From Seonamhaeicola sp. ML3 (GTDB taxonomy: Bacteria; Bacteroidota; Bacteroidia; Flavobacteriales; Flavobacteriaceae), in NCBI RefSeq assembly GCF_023273855.1, contig NZ_CP096884.1, forward strand, positions 1,302,001-1,366,000: DNA of 64,000 bases. Direction: 5' to 3'. The number at the start of each line of letters is the position of its first letter. The first letter of the stretch is position 1. The position numbers and the translations under genes are program-made. The notes under the pieces are model-generated. The model worked only from the letters and a program-made list of their open reading frames with translations, was not told where the DNA came from and ran no database searches. Of the stretch, positions 49,413-58,139 are shown piece after piece.

Positions 49413-50270
49413 ATGAATAACGATGATGTTATTTTAACAGTTAAGGATTACTCGGTTTCGGGTGAGTCATTTCAATTGGTAGAAAATCCAGAATACGGTT
49501 TTTTAGAAACCAAACCTCAACCTTCTAAGGATAAATTACCAGCGTATTATCAAAGTGAAGATTATATTTCCCATACAGACGCCAAACGTAATCTGTTTGA
49601 AAAGATTTACCACAGTGTCCGCGTATTTGCCCTTGAAAAGAAATTGGGTCTCATTAATTCTTTTAATTCTGAAAATAAAAATCTTTTGGACGTTGGATGT
49701 GGGACAGGAGATTTTTTAATGGCGGCTAAAGAAAATGGATGGACAGTTTCTGGGATTGAACCAAATGAACAAGCTAGGGAAATTGCAAATAAAAAAACTA
49801 ACAACTCCGTTTTTGAGACCAATGCTCTTTTAAAATTTGAAGTATCCAGTTTTGATGTCATAACCCTTTGGCATGTTTTAGAACATTTAACTGATTTAGA
49901 AGAACAAATTGAAATTTTTAGAAAAATTTTAAAACCTAATGGTATTATTGTAGTTGCTGTTCCAAATTATTATAGTTTTGATGCAAAGCACTATAAAAAG
50001 TTTTGGGCGGCTTATGATGTACCAAGACATTTATGGCATTTTAATAAAACGTCGATTAAAAAACTGTTTTCTAAATTTTCGTTGGATTTAATTAAAATCA
50101 AACCCATGTGGTTCGATGCATTTTATGTTAGCCTACTTTCGGAAAAGTATAAAACAGGAACAATGAATCCCGTTAAAGGATTTTGGTTTGGTTTGCTTTC
50201 AAACTTAAAATCTTTAAGAACAAAAGAGGCTTCTTCATTAATTTATATCCTAAAAAACACAAAAAATTAA
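49413..50270 (+). CDS. Class I SAM-dependent methyltransferase
   Basis: A 285-residue cytoplasmic protein with an SAM-binding core: LLDVGCGTGDFLMAAKENGW (motif I, about 90-109), VSGIEPNEQAREIA (motif post I), FDVITLWHVLEHLTD (motif IV) and GIIVVAVPNYYSF. The N-terminal ~85 residues (FQLVENPEYGFLETKPQP, LPAYYQSEDYISHTD) resemble those of Methyltransf_23 proteins of glycan or lipid modification, but the target is not known. It is 33 bases after the phosphatase gene and probably co-transcribed. Confidence 0.83.
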   Translation: MNNDDVILTVKDYSVSGESFQLVENPEYGFLETKPQPSKDKLPAYYQSEDYISHTDAKRNLFEKIYHSVRVFALEKKLGLINSFNSENKNLLDVGCGTGDFLMAAKENGWTVSGIEPNEQAREIANKKTNNSVFETNALLKFEVSSFDVITLWHVLEHLTDLEEQIEIFRKILKPNGIIVVAVPNYYSFDAKHYKKFWAAYDVPRHLWHFNKTSIKKLFSKFSLDLIKIKPMWFDAFYVSLLSEKYKTGTMNPVKGFWFGLLSNLKSLRTKEASSLIYILKNTKN

Positions 50271-50574
50271 AAACAAGGCGGTTTCATTTAGCTTTAGCAT
50301 AGATTTTGTACAAATACACATGCGGTTTTCAAAAACCTCTTAAAACGCTTTATTTAAACCACAAACTAATAATTTAAAACAATACTTATTTTTATTTCTA
50401 TAAATTTTGTTTATATTAAAAAAATAGGAATATTTTAAATCTCTATGGGCTTGGTAAATTTACAAAAGAAAAAAATTCATGTACATTTGTCCGAATTCAA
50501 AAATTGAAGAATTTATTATATCGATTTAAGAATTCAGATTTTTAAAATTTCAGAATTAAAAACTTTAAAAACAG
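50271..50574. other. Intergenic segment with probable promoter for the OmpH-like gene
   Basis: No gene is seen in these 304 bases. An exact TAnnTTTG box (TACATTTG, 50482-50489) lies about 90 bases before the OmpH-like ATG. The rest is AT-rich, with several imperfect GAATT/AATTC repeats between 50491 and 50560. Confidence 0.45.
50482..50489 (+). promoter_or_regulatory. -7 promoter box for the OmpH-like gene
   Basis: TACATTTG matches TAnnTTTG exactly. The start codon is at 50575, which implies an 80-base leader. Confidence 0.4.
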
Positions 50575-51090
50575 ATGAAACATATTTTTTACATCATTGT
50601 CTTAGTACTAACTTTTACATCTTGTCAAGAACAAGCAAAAATTGGCTATGTAGATAATTCTACACTTATTAATGAAATCCAGGAAAAAAAGGATTTAGAA
50701 ACCAAGATAAAAGGTAAGCAAGACACATTTAATAAAAAGCGCGATAGTATTTCGCAAGCATACAGTTTAGATGCTCAGGCTACAGAATTAAAGTTGAGTA
50801 AATTATCTAGGCAAAAGCAACAAGAGGGTAGTGTGGAGTTTCAAAAGAAGTGGGGATTGGTAAATCAACAAATGCAATTCGAAGAGCAACAGTTAACCCA
50901 ACTGTATCAATCTGAAATCGATTCTTTAATTAACAAGGTTAAAGGCTTTGTTAAAGACTACGGAAAAACTAATGGTTATACCTATATTTTAGGTACAAGT
51001 GACGGTGCTTCGTCTGTACTTTATGGAACCGATGAGAATAATTTAACTCAAATTATTTTAGAAGCTATAGATGCCGAATACAAAAAATAA
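50575..51090 (+). CDS. OmpH/Skp-like lipoprotein
   Basis: A 171-residue envelope protein. The lipoprotein signal ends at Cys17 (FTSCQEQ). The mature part begins IGYVDNSTLINEIQEKKDLE, the OmpH/Skp pattern, followed by a long charged helical arm (KRDSISQAYSLDAQATELKL, QKKWGLVNQQMQFEEQ), and ends VKDYGKTNGYTYILGTSDGA, the family's C-terminal strand. Skp-type proteins chaperone outer-membrane proteins. Lipid anchoring differs from soluble periplasmic Skp. The gene has its own promoter and terminator. Confidence 0.85.
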   Translation: MKHIFYIIVLVLTFTSCQEQAKIGYVDNSTLINEIQEKKDLETKIKGKQDTFNKKRDSISQAYSLDAQATELKLSKLSRQKQQEGSVEFQKKWGLVNQQMQFEEQQLTQLYQSEIDSLINKVKGFVKDYGKTNGYTYILGTSDGASSVLYGTDENNLTQIILEAIDAEYKK

Positions 51091-51121
51091 AACAATATAA
51101 AATACTTGTAATCAGTAATTT

Positions 51122-51155
51122 AAACCCTGTTAATATAATATTAACAGGGTTTTTT
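51122..51155 (+). terminator. Rho-independent terminator after the OmpH-like gene
   Basis: A 14-bp perfect stem (AAACCCTGTTAATA with TATTAACAGGGTTT) with a 3-base loop ends in six T. The TonB receptor frame could start upstream within it, which argues against that longer start. Confidence 0.9.
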
Positions 51156-51198
51156 GGTTGAAATAATTTGGTTAATAAAACTTATTTTTTTGATCCAA

Positions 51199-51231
51199 TG
51201 CAACCCTTCGTTTTTTTGTTTGTCAATAAAA
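51199..51231 (+). promoter_or_regulatory. Putative ECF-sigma promoter of the TonB receptor gene
   Basis: TGCAACCCTT (51199-51208), 12 bases, then TGTCAATAAAA (51221-51231). The -35-like AAC core and the GTC-containing -10 resemble ECF-type promoters. A near-identical element with equal spacing precedes the ECF sigma gene at 55223-55255. The receptor ATG (51256) lies 24 bases further on. Confidence 0.75.
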
Positions 51232-51255
51232 GTGATAATCAAAAAAACGAACAGT

Positions 51256-53628
51256 ATGAAATATACTTTATTAGGTTTAGGCCTATTATTCTCATCTTTA
51301 ATATGTGCTCAAAATTACACAATAAGAGGCAAGGTTAAAGACGCCAAAAACGGCGAAACCCTCATGGGTGCCACAGTATTTTTAAAAGGAACAAGTAGTG
51401 GTGCTGTTACTAATAATTACGGGTTTTATTCACTTACGGCAAGCCATGGAAATTACACCCTAATTGTGTCCTACATGGGCTATCAGGACATTACTAAAGA
51501 GGTTAACCTTAACGAAAATCTAGAACTTAATTTTGAATTACAAGAGCTTTCTCAAACACTAGAGGAAGTTATAATAACAGCAGAAGAACCTGAGCAAATT
51601 AGTGTAAAAAAACCACAGATGAGTGTGTCTAAGCTCAACGCTTCTACTATCAAGCAAATGCCAGCCGTACTTGGTGAGGTAGATGTTATTAAATCTATTC
51701 AAATGCTGCCTGGTGTTACCAATAATGGCGAAGGCGCTCCAGGATTTAATGTTAGAGGAGGAGCTGTAGACCAAAACTTAGTTTTATTGGACGAGGCTAT
51801 TATTTACAATACCTCGCATTTCTTTGGGTTCTTTTCGGTGTTTAACAACGATGCTATTAAAGATGTTAAGCTCTACAAAGGTGACATTCCTGCTAATTTT
51901 GGAGGCAGGGTGTCTTCTGTTTTAGACGTGCATCAAAAAGATGGTAACAGTAAAGAATTCGAATTGAGTGGAGGTATAGGTTTGATTTCAAGTAGGTTAA
52001 CGGCAGAGGCACCATTATTTAAAGACAAAGGTTCCTTTTTAATTGCTGGTCGATCGTCTTACGCACATCTTTTAATGAAAAGTATTGAAGAGGTAAAAGA
52101 TGATAAAATTTCTTTTTACGACCTTAACCTTAAAACGAATTACAACATAAATAAAAATAACAAGATTTACCTATCGGGTTATTTTGGACGCGATGTTTTC
52201 GACATTAATAGTTTTATAAGAACCAACTACGGAAATGCTTCAGGAAACTTACGTTGGAATCACATTTTTAACGATAAGTTGTTTTCTAATTTATCATTGA
52301 TTTATAGCAAATATGATTACCAAATTATATTAGATTTTGTGAAATTAGATTGGGATGCCGATATCACAAATTACAATCTTAAATATGACTTTAAGTACTA
52401 CTTGAACAATAATTTAAAACTGGATTTTGGCTTTAGTAGTATCCTCTATAACCTTAATCCGGGTGAAGTAAAACCGACCTCAGCTTCTTCACCAATAAAT
52501 TTTTTAAAGCTGGATGAAAAAAGAGCATTGGAAAGCGGCATTTATGTGAGTGCCGAACATAAAATCACCGATAAATTTACCGCGCAATACGGGCTTAGAT
52601 TGAGTAGATTTAACCGTTTGGGCGGTGTAAATATCACGAATTATCAAGATAATAAACCTGTAGTTTACAATAGCGCTTTAGGTATTTATGAAACAGGTAC
52701 AGCGATTGGTGAAACTGCTTTTAAAAAGAATGAAAGTATTAAAACCTTCAATAATTTAGAGCCTAGATTGGGGCTATCATATCAGTTAAACGAATCGTCA
52801 TCGTTAAAGGCGAGTTATACAAGGTCGGCGCAATATTTGCACTTGCTTTCAAATACCACTTCGGTGACTCCTTTAGATGTTTGGACTCCCAGTGGAGCGT
52901 TTATAGAGCCGCAGTTATCTAACCAATATGCCATAGGCTATTACAGGAACTTTAAGAATAAAAAGTATTCTCTGGAATTAGAAGCCTATTATAAGAATGT
53001 TGATAATAGAATTGATTATATAGATGGTTCAGATTTAATAGGGAATAACAATATAGAAACCGAGATACTAAATGGGGAATCTAGAGCCTACGGACTTGAA
53101 TTTCTATTAAGAAAGAACAAAGGAAAATTAACCGGTTGGTTGGCCTATACCTTATCTAAATCCGAACAAAGAACTCCCGGCGGCATTGCCGGAGGGTCTG
53201 GGATAAATAATGGTGACTGGTACAATACACCTTACGATAGAACACACGATGTGTCTCTAACGGGTATCTACAAGCTAAACAACAAGTGGAGTTTTAGTGC
53301 CAATGCGGTTTTCCAAACAGGTAGACCAGTTACGTATCCTGATAGCCAATATGAATATGAAGGCCTATCAATAGCTAGTTTTAGCGACCGTAATGCGAGC
53401 CGTCTCCCTGCTTATCACAGGTTAGATTTATCAGCAACATACAAGCCCAAAAAGAATTTAAACCGAAAACTTCAAGGGGAATGGGTATTTGGTATTTATA
53501 ACGTTTATAACCGAAGAAATGCCGCTTCAATTTCCTTCCTTCAAAATCAAGATACAGGTTTAAATGAGGCCACTAGATTATCCGTTTTTGGAGCCATTCC
53601 GTCAATTACTTACAACTTTAAATTTTAA
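51256..53628 (+). CDS. TonB-dependent receptor with carboxypeptidase-like N-terminal extension
   Basis: Outer-membrane active transporter, about 790 residues. A signal peptide (KYTLLGLGLLFSSLICAQ) is followed by a CarboxypepD_reg-like domain (RGKVKDAKNGETLMGATVFL), a plug domain (MLPGVTNNGEGAPGFNVRGG) and a barrel ending in a terminal Phe (ITYNFKF). It lacks the SusC-specific signature I would look for, so the substrate may be a metal chelate or small ligand. The ATG at 51256 is preferred over an ATG 102 bases upstream that lies in the preceding terminator. A DUF4249 lipoprotein gene follows after four bases, a common partner of such receptors. The putative ECF promoter suggests sigma-controlled expression. 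Confidence 0.88.
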   Translation: MKYTLLGLGLLFSSLICAQNYTIRGKVKDAKNGETLMGATVFLKGTSSGAVTNNYGFYSLTASHGNYTLIVSYMGYQDITKEVNLNENLELNFELQELSQTLEEVIITAEEPEQISVKKPQMSVSKLNASTIKQMPAVLGEVDVIKSIQMLPGVTNNGEGAPGFNVRGGAVDQNLVLLDEAIIYNTSHFFGFFSVFNNDAIKDVKLYKGDIPANFGGRVSSVLDVHQKDGNSKEFELSGGIGLISSRLTAEAPLFKDKGSFLIAGRSSYAHLLMKSIEEVKDDKISFYDLNLKTNYNINKNNKIYLSGYFGRDVFDINSFIRTNYGNASGNLRWNHIFNDKLFSNLSLIYSKYDYQIILDFVKLDWDADITNYNLKYDFKYYLNNNLKLDFGFSSILYNLNPGEVKPTSASSPINFLKLDEKRALESGIYVSAEHKITDKFTAQYGLRLSRFNRLGGVNITNYQDNKPVVYNSALGIYETGTAIGETAFKKNESIKTFNNLEPRLGLSYQLNESSSLKASYTRSAQYLHLLSNTTSVTPLDVWTPSGAFIEPQLSNQYAIGYYRNFKNKKYSLELEAYYKNVDNRIDYIDGSDLIGNNNIETEILNGESRAYGLEFLLRKNKGKLTGWLAYTLSKSEQRTPGGIAGGSGINNGDWYNTPYDRTHDVSLTGIYKLNNKWSFSANAVFQTGRPVTYPDSQYEYEGLSIASFSDRNASRLPAYHRLDLSATYKPKKNLNRKLQGEWVFGIYNVYNRRNAASISFLQNQDTGLNEATRLSVFGAIPSITYNFKF

Positions 53629-53632
53629 ACAG

Positions 53633-54478
53633 ATGAAAACCTATATAAAATCAATTGCACTTTTACTGTTAGTCATTACCACGGCTTGCGAAGATGTTAT
53701 AGATGTTACCGTTCCAACGGCTTCACCAAGACTTGTTGTTCAAGCGTCTTTAGACTGGCAAAAAGGGACCGATGGAAGCAATCAAGAAATCAAATTAAGC
53801 ACATCAACGCCTTATTTTGATACTAATAGAACAAGTCCAGTGAATACTGCCATAGTAACCGTTACAAATAAAGATAACGGCGTAGTTTATAATTTCGCGA
53901 ACCAGAATGATGGCACGTATGCCGTCACTAATTTTGAACCTGTTATTGGCCATACTTACGAACTAGAAATACTCTATAATAACGAGCGTTATTCGGCAAC
54001 TGAAACCTTTATTTCGGTTTCACCCATAAACCGTGTGGAACAATCTGTTGAAGGTGGTTTCGACGAAGAACTTTTAGATGTTTCCATCTTCTGGAATGAC
54101 CCTGTAGGTATAGAGAACTACTATCTTATTAGGTTTATTGAATCAGGCGACGTAGTACCTATTTATGAAGATTATCCCGATGAATTCGTAGATGGCAATG
54201 AGCTGGACACCTTTTTTGAAAAAGAGGATGACGACGACGATTCTTCTGCGGAATTTAACCCCGGCGATGTTGTAGAAATTAGCCTTTACGGGATTTCAAA
54301 ACAGTACGATAATTATATAAGTCTACTCATTGAGCAGTACGATAGTGCCGGCGACCCATTTAGTACTATTCCAGGGCAATTAAGGGGCAATTGTATTAAT
54401 ATAGACAACTCAGATAACTATGCTTTTGGTTACTTCAGGTTATCGGAATATGATACCGTAACCTATACCTTTCAATAA
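53633..54478 (+). CDS. DUF4249 lipoprotein, partner of the TonB receptor
   Basis: A 281-residue exported lipoprotein. The signal (SIALLLLVITTACEDVIDV) has its Cys near residue 19. The mature part (VTVPTASPRLVVQASLDWQ, YNFANQNDGTYAVTNFEPVIGHTYELEI) has the Ig-like strands of the DUF4249 family, which usually sits beside TonB receptors. An acidic Asp/Glu-rich loop (FEKEDDDDDSS) is near residue 200. The ATG at 53633 is four bases after the receptor stop; an earlier in-frame ATG at 53564 lies inside the receptor gene. It probably forms a surface complex with the receptor. Confidence 0.85.
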   Translation: MKTYIKSIALLLLVITTACEDVIDVTVPTASPRLVVQASLDWQKGTDGSNQEIKLSTSTPYFDTNRTSPVNTAIVTVTNKDNGVVYNFANQNDGTYAVTNFEPVIGHTYELEILYNNERYSATETFISVSPINRVEQSVEGGFDEELLDVSIFWNDPVGIENYYLIRFIESGDVVPIYEDYPDEFVDGNELDTFFEKEDDDDDSSAEFNPGDVVEISLYGISKQYDNYISLLIEQYDSAGDPFSTIPGQLRGNCINIDNSDNYAFGYFRLSEYDTVTYTFQ

Positions 54479-54536
54479 TTGAACACATTTTTGGTTCAAA
54501 ACAAAAATCAAAATGGATCCATTAAATAAAAACATT

Positions 54537-55190
54537 ATGAAAACAATACACGTTATTTATATGGTTTTTGCTTTCACAATCTTGCTTAGCTCGTGTTCTG
54601 TGGAAAGCATTAAAGCATCGAATACCATAATTACAGAAGAACGAACCTTAACGAACTTTAGCGAAGTACAAATATCCAATGATATCGAAGTTGTAATTAA
54701 AAAAGGTACAGAGCATTCGGTTAAAATAACAACTAGCGATAATATAATAGAACAAGTACGCACTAGGGTGGAAAACGGTAGGTTAATCGCAAGCCTTTCT
54801 GGAAATATAAGGAGGTTACATGAGCTTAAGTTAGACATTGTGATGCCCAATCTTACCAGCTTAGAACTATTGGCAGATAGTTATGGTGTATGTTCTGGTT
54901 TTGAGAACTTAGAAACATTACAGGTAAAGGTATCCAGTGATGCATTCATAAGGTTAACGGGGTCTGCAAATAGCGTTAATATTGATGCCAGTAGCGACGC
55001 AAAAATTGAAGGTTTTAATTTTATCGCTAATACCTGTAATGTTAATTGTTCATCAGATGCATCGGTGGCAATTCATTGTTTAGAAGAATTACAAGGCAAT
55101 GTATCGAGCGATGCTGTGGTGTTTTATAAAGGCAACCCCATAGTTAATGTTTCCACAAGTAGCGATGGGGCTGTAATTAACACGAATTAA
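54537..55190 (+). CDS. Head-GIN/DUF2807 lipoprotein
   Basis: A 217-residue lipoprotein with the signal ending in LLSSCSVES. The mature part has a DUF2807 pattern: TLTNFSEVQISNDIEVVIKKG, HELKLDIVMPNLTSLELLADS, then short repeated strands carrying VSSDA, DASSDAKI, NCSSDASV and NVSSDAVV, a repeating SSDA beta-helix turn. An upstream ATG at 54513 adds eight residues and is less signal-like. It probably belongs to the receptor operon, 58 bases after DUF4249. The repeated SSDA turn is notable. The role is unknown. Confidence 0.82.
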   Translation: MKTIHVIYMVFAFTILLSSCSVESIKASNTIITEERTLTNFSEVQISNDIEVVIKKGTEHSVKITTSDNIIEQVRTRVENGRLIASLSGNIRRLHELKLDIVMPNLTSLELLADSYGVCSGFENLETLQVKVSSDAFIRLTGSANSVNIDASSDAKIEGFNFIANTCNVNCSSDASVAIHCLEELQGNVSSDAVVFYKGNPIVNVSTSSDGAVINTN

Positions 55191-55222
55191 ACGTTCTTGT
55201 TTTATAATAATTGTAACTTTCG

Positions 55223-55255
55223 TGCAACCCTTTTAATTTTCTATTGTCTATAAAA
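55223..55255 (+). promoter_or_regulatory. Putative ECF-sigma autoregulatory promoter
   Basis: TGCAACCCTT (55223-55232), 12 bases, then TGTCTATAAAA (55245-55255). The second half differs from the receptor element by one base. The sigma gene GTG lies 41 bases downstream, which suggests the sigma factor drives its own gene. Confidence 0.75.
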
Positions 55256-55295
55256 ATAGAAACATAAAGCATAACCGATTCCACAATATAGTGTA

Positions 55296-55838
55296 GTGAC
55301 TAACCAAGTAGTATTCACACATAAAGATTTTGTCGAAAAAAGCAAATTAGGCGACCGACAAGCGCAATACAAACTGTATTCACTTTACGTGAATGGTATG
55401 TTTAATGTGTGTATTAGAATGGTGAAATCTAAAGAGGATGCCGAAGATATTTTGCAAGATAGTTTTATAGAGGCTTTTAAAAATCTAAATAGTTTTCGTT
55501 ACGAGAGCACTTTTGGGTCTTGGCTAAAGCGTATAGTTATTAATAAAAGTATTAATCATTTAAAGTTAAAGCGCATTCCTCTGGTTGCTGTAGACGATTT
55601 TCAGAATAATACCCCAGAGCCAGAGGAAGATACAGACATTACCGATGAGCATCTTAACGTAGATGCGATTATCGCAGCCATAAAACAACTGCCTGCAGGG
55701 TACCAGACCATTATCAATTTATATTTAATTGAAGGTTACGATCATGTTGAGATCGGAGAAATTTTAGGAATTAGTAGTTCTACTTCAAAATCTCAATATC
55801 ATAGAGCAAAAAAGAAATTAATAGCATTGATGAATTGA
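55296..55838 (+). CDS. ECF-family RNA polymerase sigma factor
   Basis: A 180-residue sigma-70 of the extracytoplasmic-function type. Region 2 includes LYSLYVNGMFNVCIRMVKSKEDAEDILQDSFIEAFKNLNSF in two blocks; the DAEDILQD core is typical. Region 4 includes AIKQLPAGYQTIINLYLIEGYDHVEIGEILG and SSSTSKSQYHRAKKKL, a helix-turn-helix. The start is GTG at 55296; there is no earlier ATG. An ECF-like promoter precedes it and an unrelated membrane protein follows after four bases. The gene is probably autoregulated and controls the receptor genes upstream. Confidence 0.92.
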   Translation: MTNQVVFTHKDFVEKSKLGDRQAQYKLYSLYVNGMFNVCIRMVKSKEDAEDILQDSFIEAFKNLNSFRYESTFGSWLKRIVINKSINHLKLKRIPLVAVDDFQNNTPEPEEDTDITDEHLNVDAIIAAIKQLPAGYQTIINLYLIEGYDHVEIGEILGISSSTSKSQYHRAKKKLIALMN

Positions 55839-55842
55839 TTGC

Positions 55843-56385
55843 ATGGATAAATTAAAAAAATATACACAGGAGAACAACACACAGTTTGATACACATCATT
55901 TAGATGAAGTGGACAAACTAAGGCTATGGGGAGATATTGTAGCAGAATTACCCGAAGCTCCCGTAAAGGTTATTCCGTTGTGGAGAAGATCAGCTTTTAG
56001 AATAGCTGCCAGTATTGTTGTCTTACTTGGATTTTCCTTGTTCTTTCTACAATTAGATAACACACAAGAGGATATACAAATAGTTAATGAAGAGCTAAAC
56101 GAAATAGACGGCCATTATCAACTTTTGGTAAATAATCAAGTAGCATTAATAAAGCAGAGCTTACATATCTCTAAAGAAGATCAAGACGATTTTCTATCGC
56201 TAATAGACGATTTAGATGAAGAATATAAAACACTAAAAAGCGAACTTAAATTGGGCATCAATAACGAAAAAATTATTGAAGCCATAATTAACAATTATAG
56301 AAAGAAGATAAAACTTATGGAAGATTTGCTAGAGCGATCGTATCCTATAAAAACAGATTTTGAAGATGAGGCATATACATTATAA
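55843..56385 (+). CDS. One-pass membrane protein, putative anti-sigma factor
   Basis: A 180-residue protein with an N-terminal soluble part (~65 residues, MDKLKKYTQENNTQ), one membrane segment (IAASIVVLLGFSLFFLQ, about residues 54-70) and a C-terminal coiled region. Its place four bases after the ECF sigma gene and its topology fit an anti-sigma factor that would hold the sigma factor at the inner membrane. I do not see a FecR or zinc ZAS motif (HxxxCxxC), so the assignment is an inference. The next gene starts inside its 3' end. Confidence 0.68.
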   Translation: MDKLKKYTQENNTQFDTHHLDEVDKLRLWGDIVAELPEAPVKVIPLWRRSAFRIAASIVVLLGFSLFFLQLDNTQEDIQIVNEELNEIDGHYQLLVNNQVALIKQSLHISKEDQDDFLSLIDDLDEEYKTLKSELKLGINNEKIIEAIINNYRKKIKLMEDLLERSYPIKTDFEDEAYTL

Positions 56386-57454
56386 ACTGTTGGTTTTTAC
56401 GATTACAGCATTGTTTTCGAGCATTGTTTTTGCTCAGGACAAGCTTAGTAAAGACATAAAAAAGACATTTCCTCTTAAGAGTGAAGGCGCACTTTATCTA
56501 GAGAATAAATATGGGAATGTATTTATAAATGGTTGGGACAAAGCATCGATTCAATTAGAAGTTTCGGTAGAAGTAAAAGGAAAGAACCTAGACAAGGCCA
56601 AGGATCTTTTAAAAAGAATCAATCCCACATTTATTAATACCAATTCACAATTAATAGTTAAAACCGAAATAGAGGAAAAAAATGCCTCGGTTTTCAATAA
56701 ATATTTTAAAAAAATAGGCCCTTTAAATAGTGAAAAAACAAATAGCGATATAAACTATATCATATATCTTCCTAAGAATGCTGCCGTAGAGATTACCAAT
56801 AAATATGGCGATGTTATTATCTCAGATTGGTATGGAAAATTGAATGCCAATTTAGAGCACGGCGATTTAAGAATAACCAATGATTTAGACGACTCCAAAA
56901 TAGCTATAAAATATGGTAATTTAAGAGCCAATGTACTTAAAAATAGTCGTATTGAATCTAAGAATGCGACGGTATCTTTTGATGAATCTGAAGTTTTAAA
57001 ACTAGAATCCGATGGATCAATAATGACCATAGAAACTGTTGGAAATTTAGATATTAACTCCAACAAAGATGATATAGAAATTAATACTGTAGACCATATC
57101 CATGGCACTTTAAAATATTCCCAAATGACTTTAAACCATGTTGGTTCTAAGGTGAATTTAAATCTAAATCTTGCAGAACTTAGATTAAAGAAACTCGATG
57201 CAAAGGCACCAGTTATAAATCTAAATCAAAAGTCTTCGGAGGTTTATGTAAATATTTCTGAAACCAGTTTTAATTTTAGTGCAGAATTAGAACAAGGTCT
57301 TTTAAGATTACCTAAATCCATGCATAGCATAAACAGCAAGGTGATAGATGAAAAGAATAAAATTAGGCAAATTAGAGCAGCTTATGGAAACAAAAACCAA
57401 GGTATTATTGACATAACAGGATATAAAGGCATAATTATATTTAAGGAACTTTAA
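56366..57454 (+). CDS. Exported DUF4097-like protein
   Basis: A 362-residue exported protein with signal peptide (HYKLLVFTITALFSSIVFAQ). The mature part repeats an adhesin-like pattern of the DUF4097 type: ALYLENKYGNVFINGWDKAS, AAVEITNKYGDVIISDWYGKL, KIAIKYGNLRANVLKNSR and ASVELE-like strands, probably a beta-helix. The preferred start is ATG at 56366; TTG at 56360 adds two residues. Its start overlaps the membrane protein's stop by 20 bases. It may act as a periplasmic or surface sensor or structural partner in the ECF system. Function is unknown. Confidence 0.75.
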   Translation: MRHIHYKLLVFTITALFSSIVFAQDKLSKDIKKTFPLKSEGALYLENKYGNVFINGWDKASIQLEVSVEVKGKNLDKAKDLLKRINPTFINTNSQLIVKTEIEEKNASVFNKYFKKIGPLNSEKTNSDINYIIYLPKNAAVEITNKYGDVIISDWYGKLNANLEHGDLRITNDLDDSKIAIKYGNLRANVLKNSRIESKNATVSFDESEVLKLESDGSIMTIETVGNLDINSNKDDIEINTVDHIHGTLKYSQMTLNHVGSKVNLNLNLAELRLKKLDAKAPVINLNQKSSEVYVNISETSFNFSAELEQGLLRLPKSMHSINSKVIDEKNKIRQIRAAYGNKNQGIIDITGYKGIIIFKEL

Positions 57455-57467
57455 AATCAATCAAAAC

Positions 57468-58139
57468 ATGAAAAAAGTAGTAGTGCTTCTACTGTTAATC
57501 ACAGTTAATTCGTTAGTATTTGCACAGAAAGAACAAGATCAAGACTATGTGGAATTCGATGATAGAAAAAACGTTGTTCACGGTGTTTATCTGGCTTTCA
57601 ATTTGCATTACGGGAAATTAGATAATAGAGATACTGGGTTTGGAAACTTTAAGTTTGCCTATGTAGCTAACAGAAAGATGGAGGTGGGCTTTGGTGGTAC
57701 CGTTTTCTTTAATGAAAGGCCCAATGACAGACCAGATTTATTTAATGGCGATAAAATTGGAATGTTTGGTGCCTATGGCGGGTTACATTTAGAACCTATT
57801 TTGTTTGGTAAACGCTTTGTTAGTGTGTCTTTTCCTGTGTTAGTAGGAGGTGGTGCGGTTGGTTTTTTTGGCAATAACTTTTCTAATAATTACGAAGACC
57901 TCGACGACGATTTTGAAACCGATGACTATGATAAATTCTTCATCGTGGAGCCAGGAATTAACATACTCTATAACTTTTCTCGATATACCCAGTTAGAAAC
58001 TGGCTTAAGATATAGGTTTACCAGCGACTACGAACAGCCATATAAAACAGGAGATTTAAATGGGTTTTCTGTAGGTATAGGTTTAAAGGTCGGTATCTTT
58101 AATATGGGAAGAAAAAAGAAAGTAAAGGATAATTTTTAA
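57468..58139 (+). CDS. Outer-membrane beta-barrel protein
   Basis: A 223-residue exported protein with signal peptide KKVVVLLLLITVNSLVFAQ. Amphipathic strands (VYLAFNLHYGKLDNRDTG, VGFGGTVFFNERPND, LETGLRYRFTSDYEQPY, GFSVGIGLKVGIFNMG) point to a small outer-membrane barrel, eight strands or so. An acidic loop (EDLDDDFETDDYDK) is near 145-158. It follows the DUF4097-like gene by 13 bases, so it probably ends the ECF operon. Its stop overlaps the convergent holB gene by four bases. Confidence 0.78.
   Translation: MKKVVVLLLLITVNSLVFAQKEQDQDYVEFDDRKNVVHGVYLAFNLHYGKLDNRDTGFGNFKFAYVANRKMEVGFGGTVFFNERPNDRPDLFNGDKIGMFGAYGGLHLEPILFGKRFVSVSFPVLVGGGAVGFFGNNFSNNYEDLDDDFETDDYDKFFIVEPGINILYNFSRYTQLETGLRYRFTSDYEQPYKTGDLNGFSVGIGLKVGIFNMGRKKKVKDNF

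Noticed and set aside
54513-54536. Upstream ATG for the DUF2807 lipoprotein
   Set aside because: It would put eight polar residues before a good lipoprotein signal; the ATG at 54537 gives a normal signal peptide.
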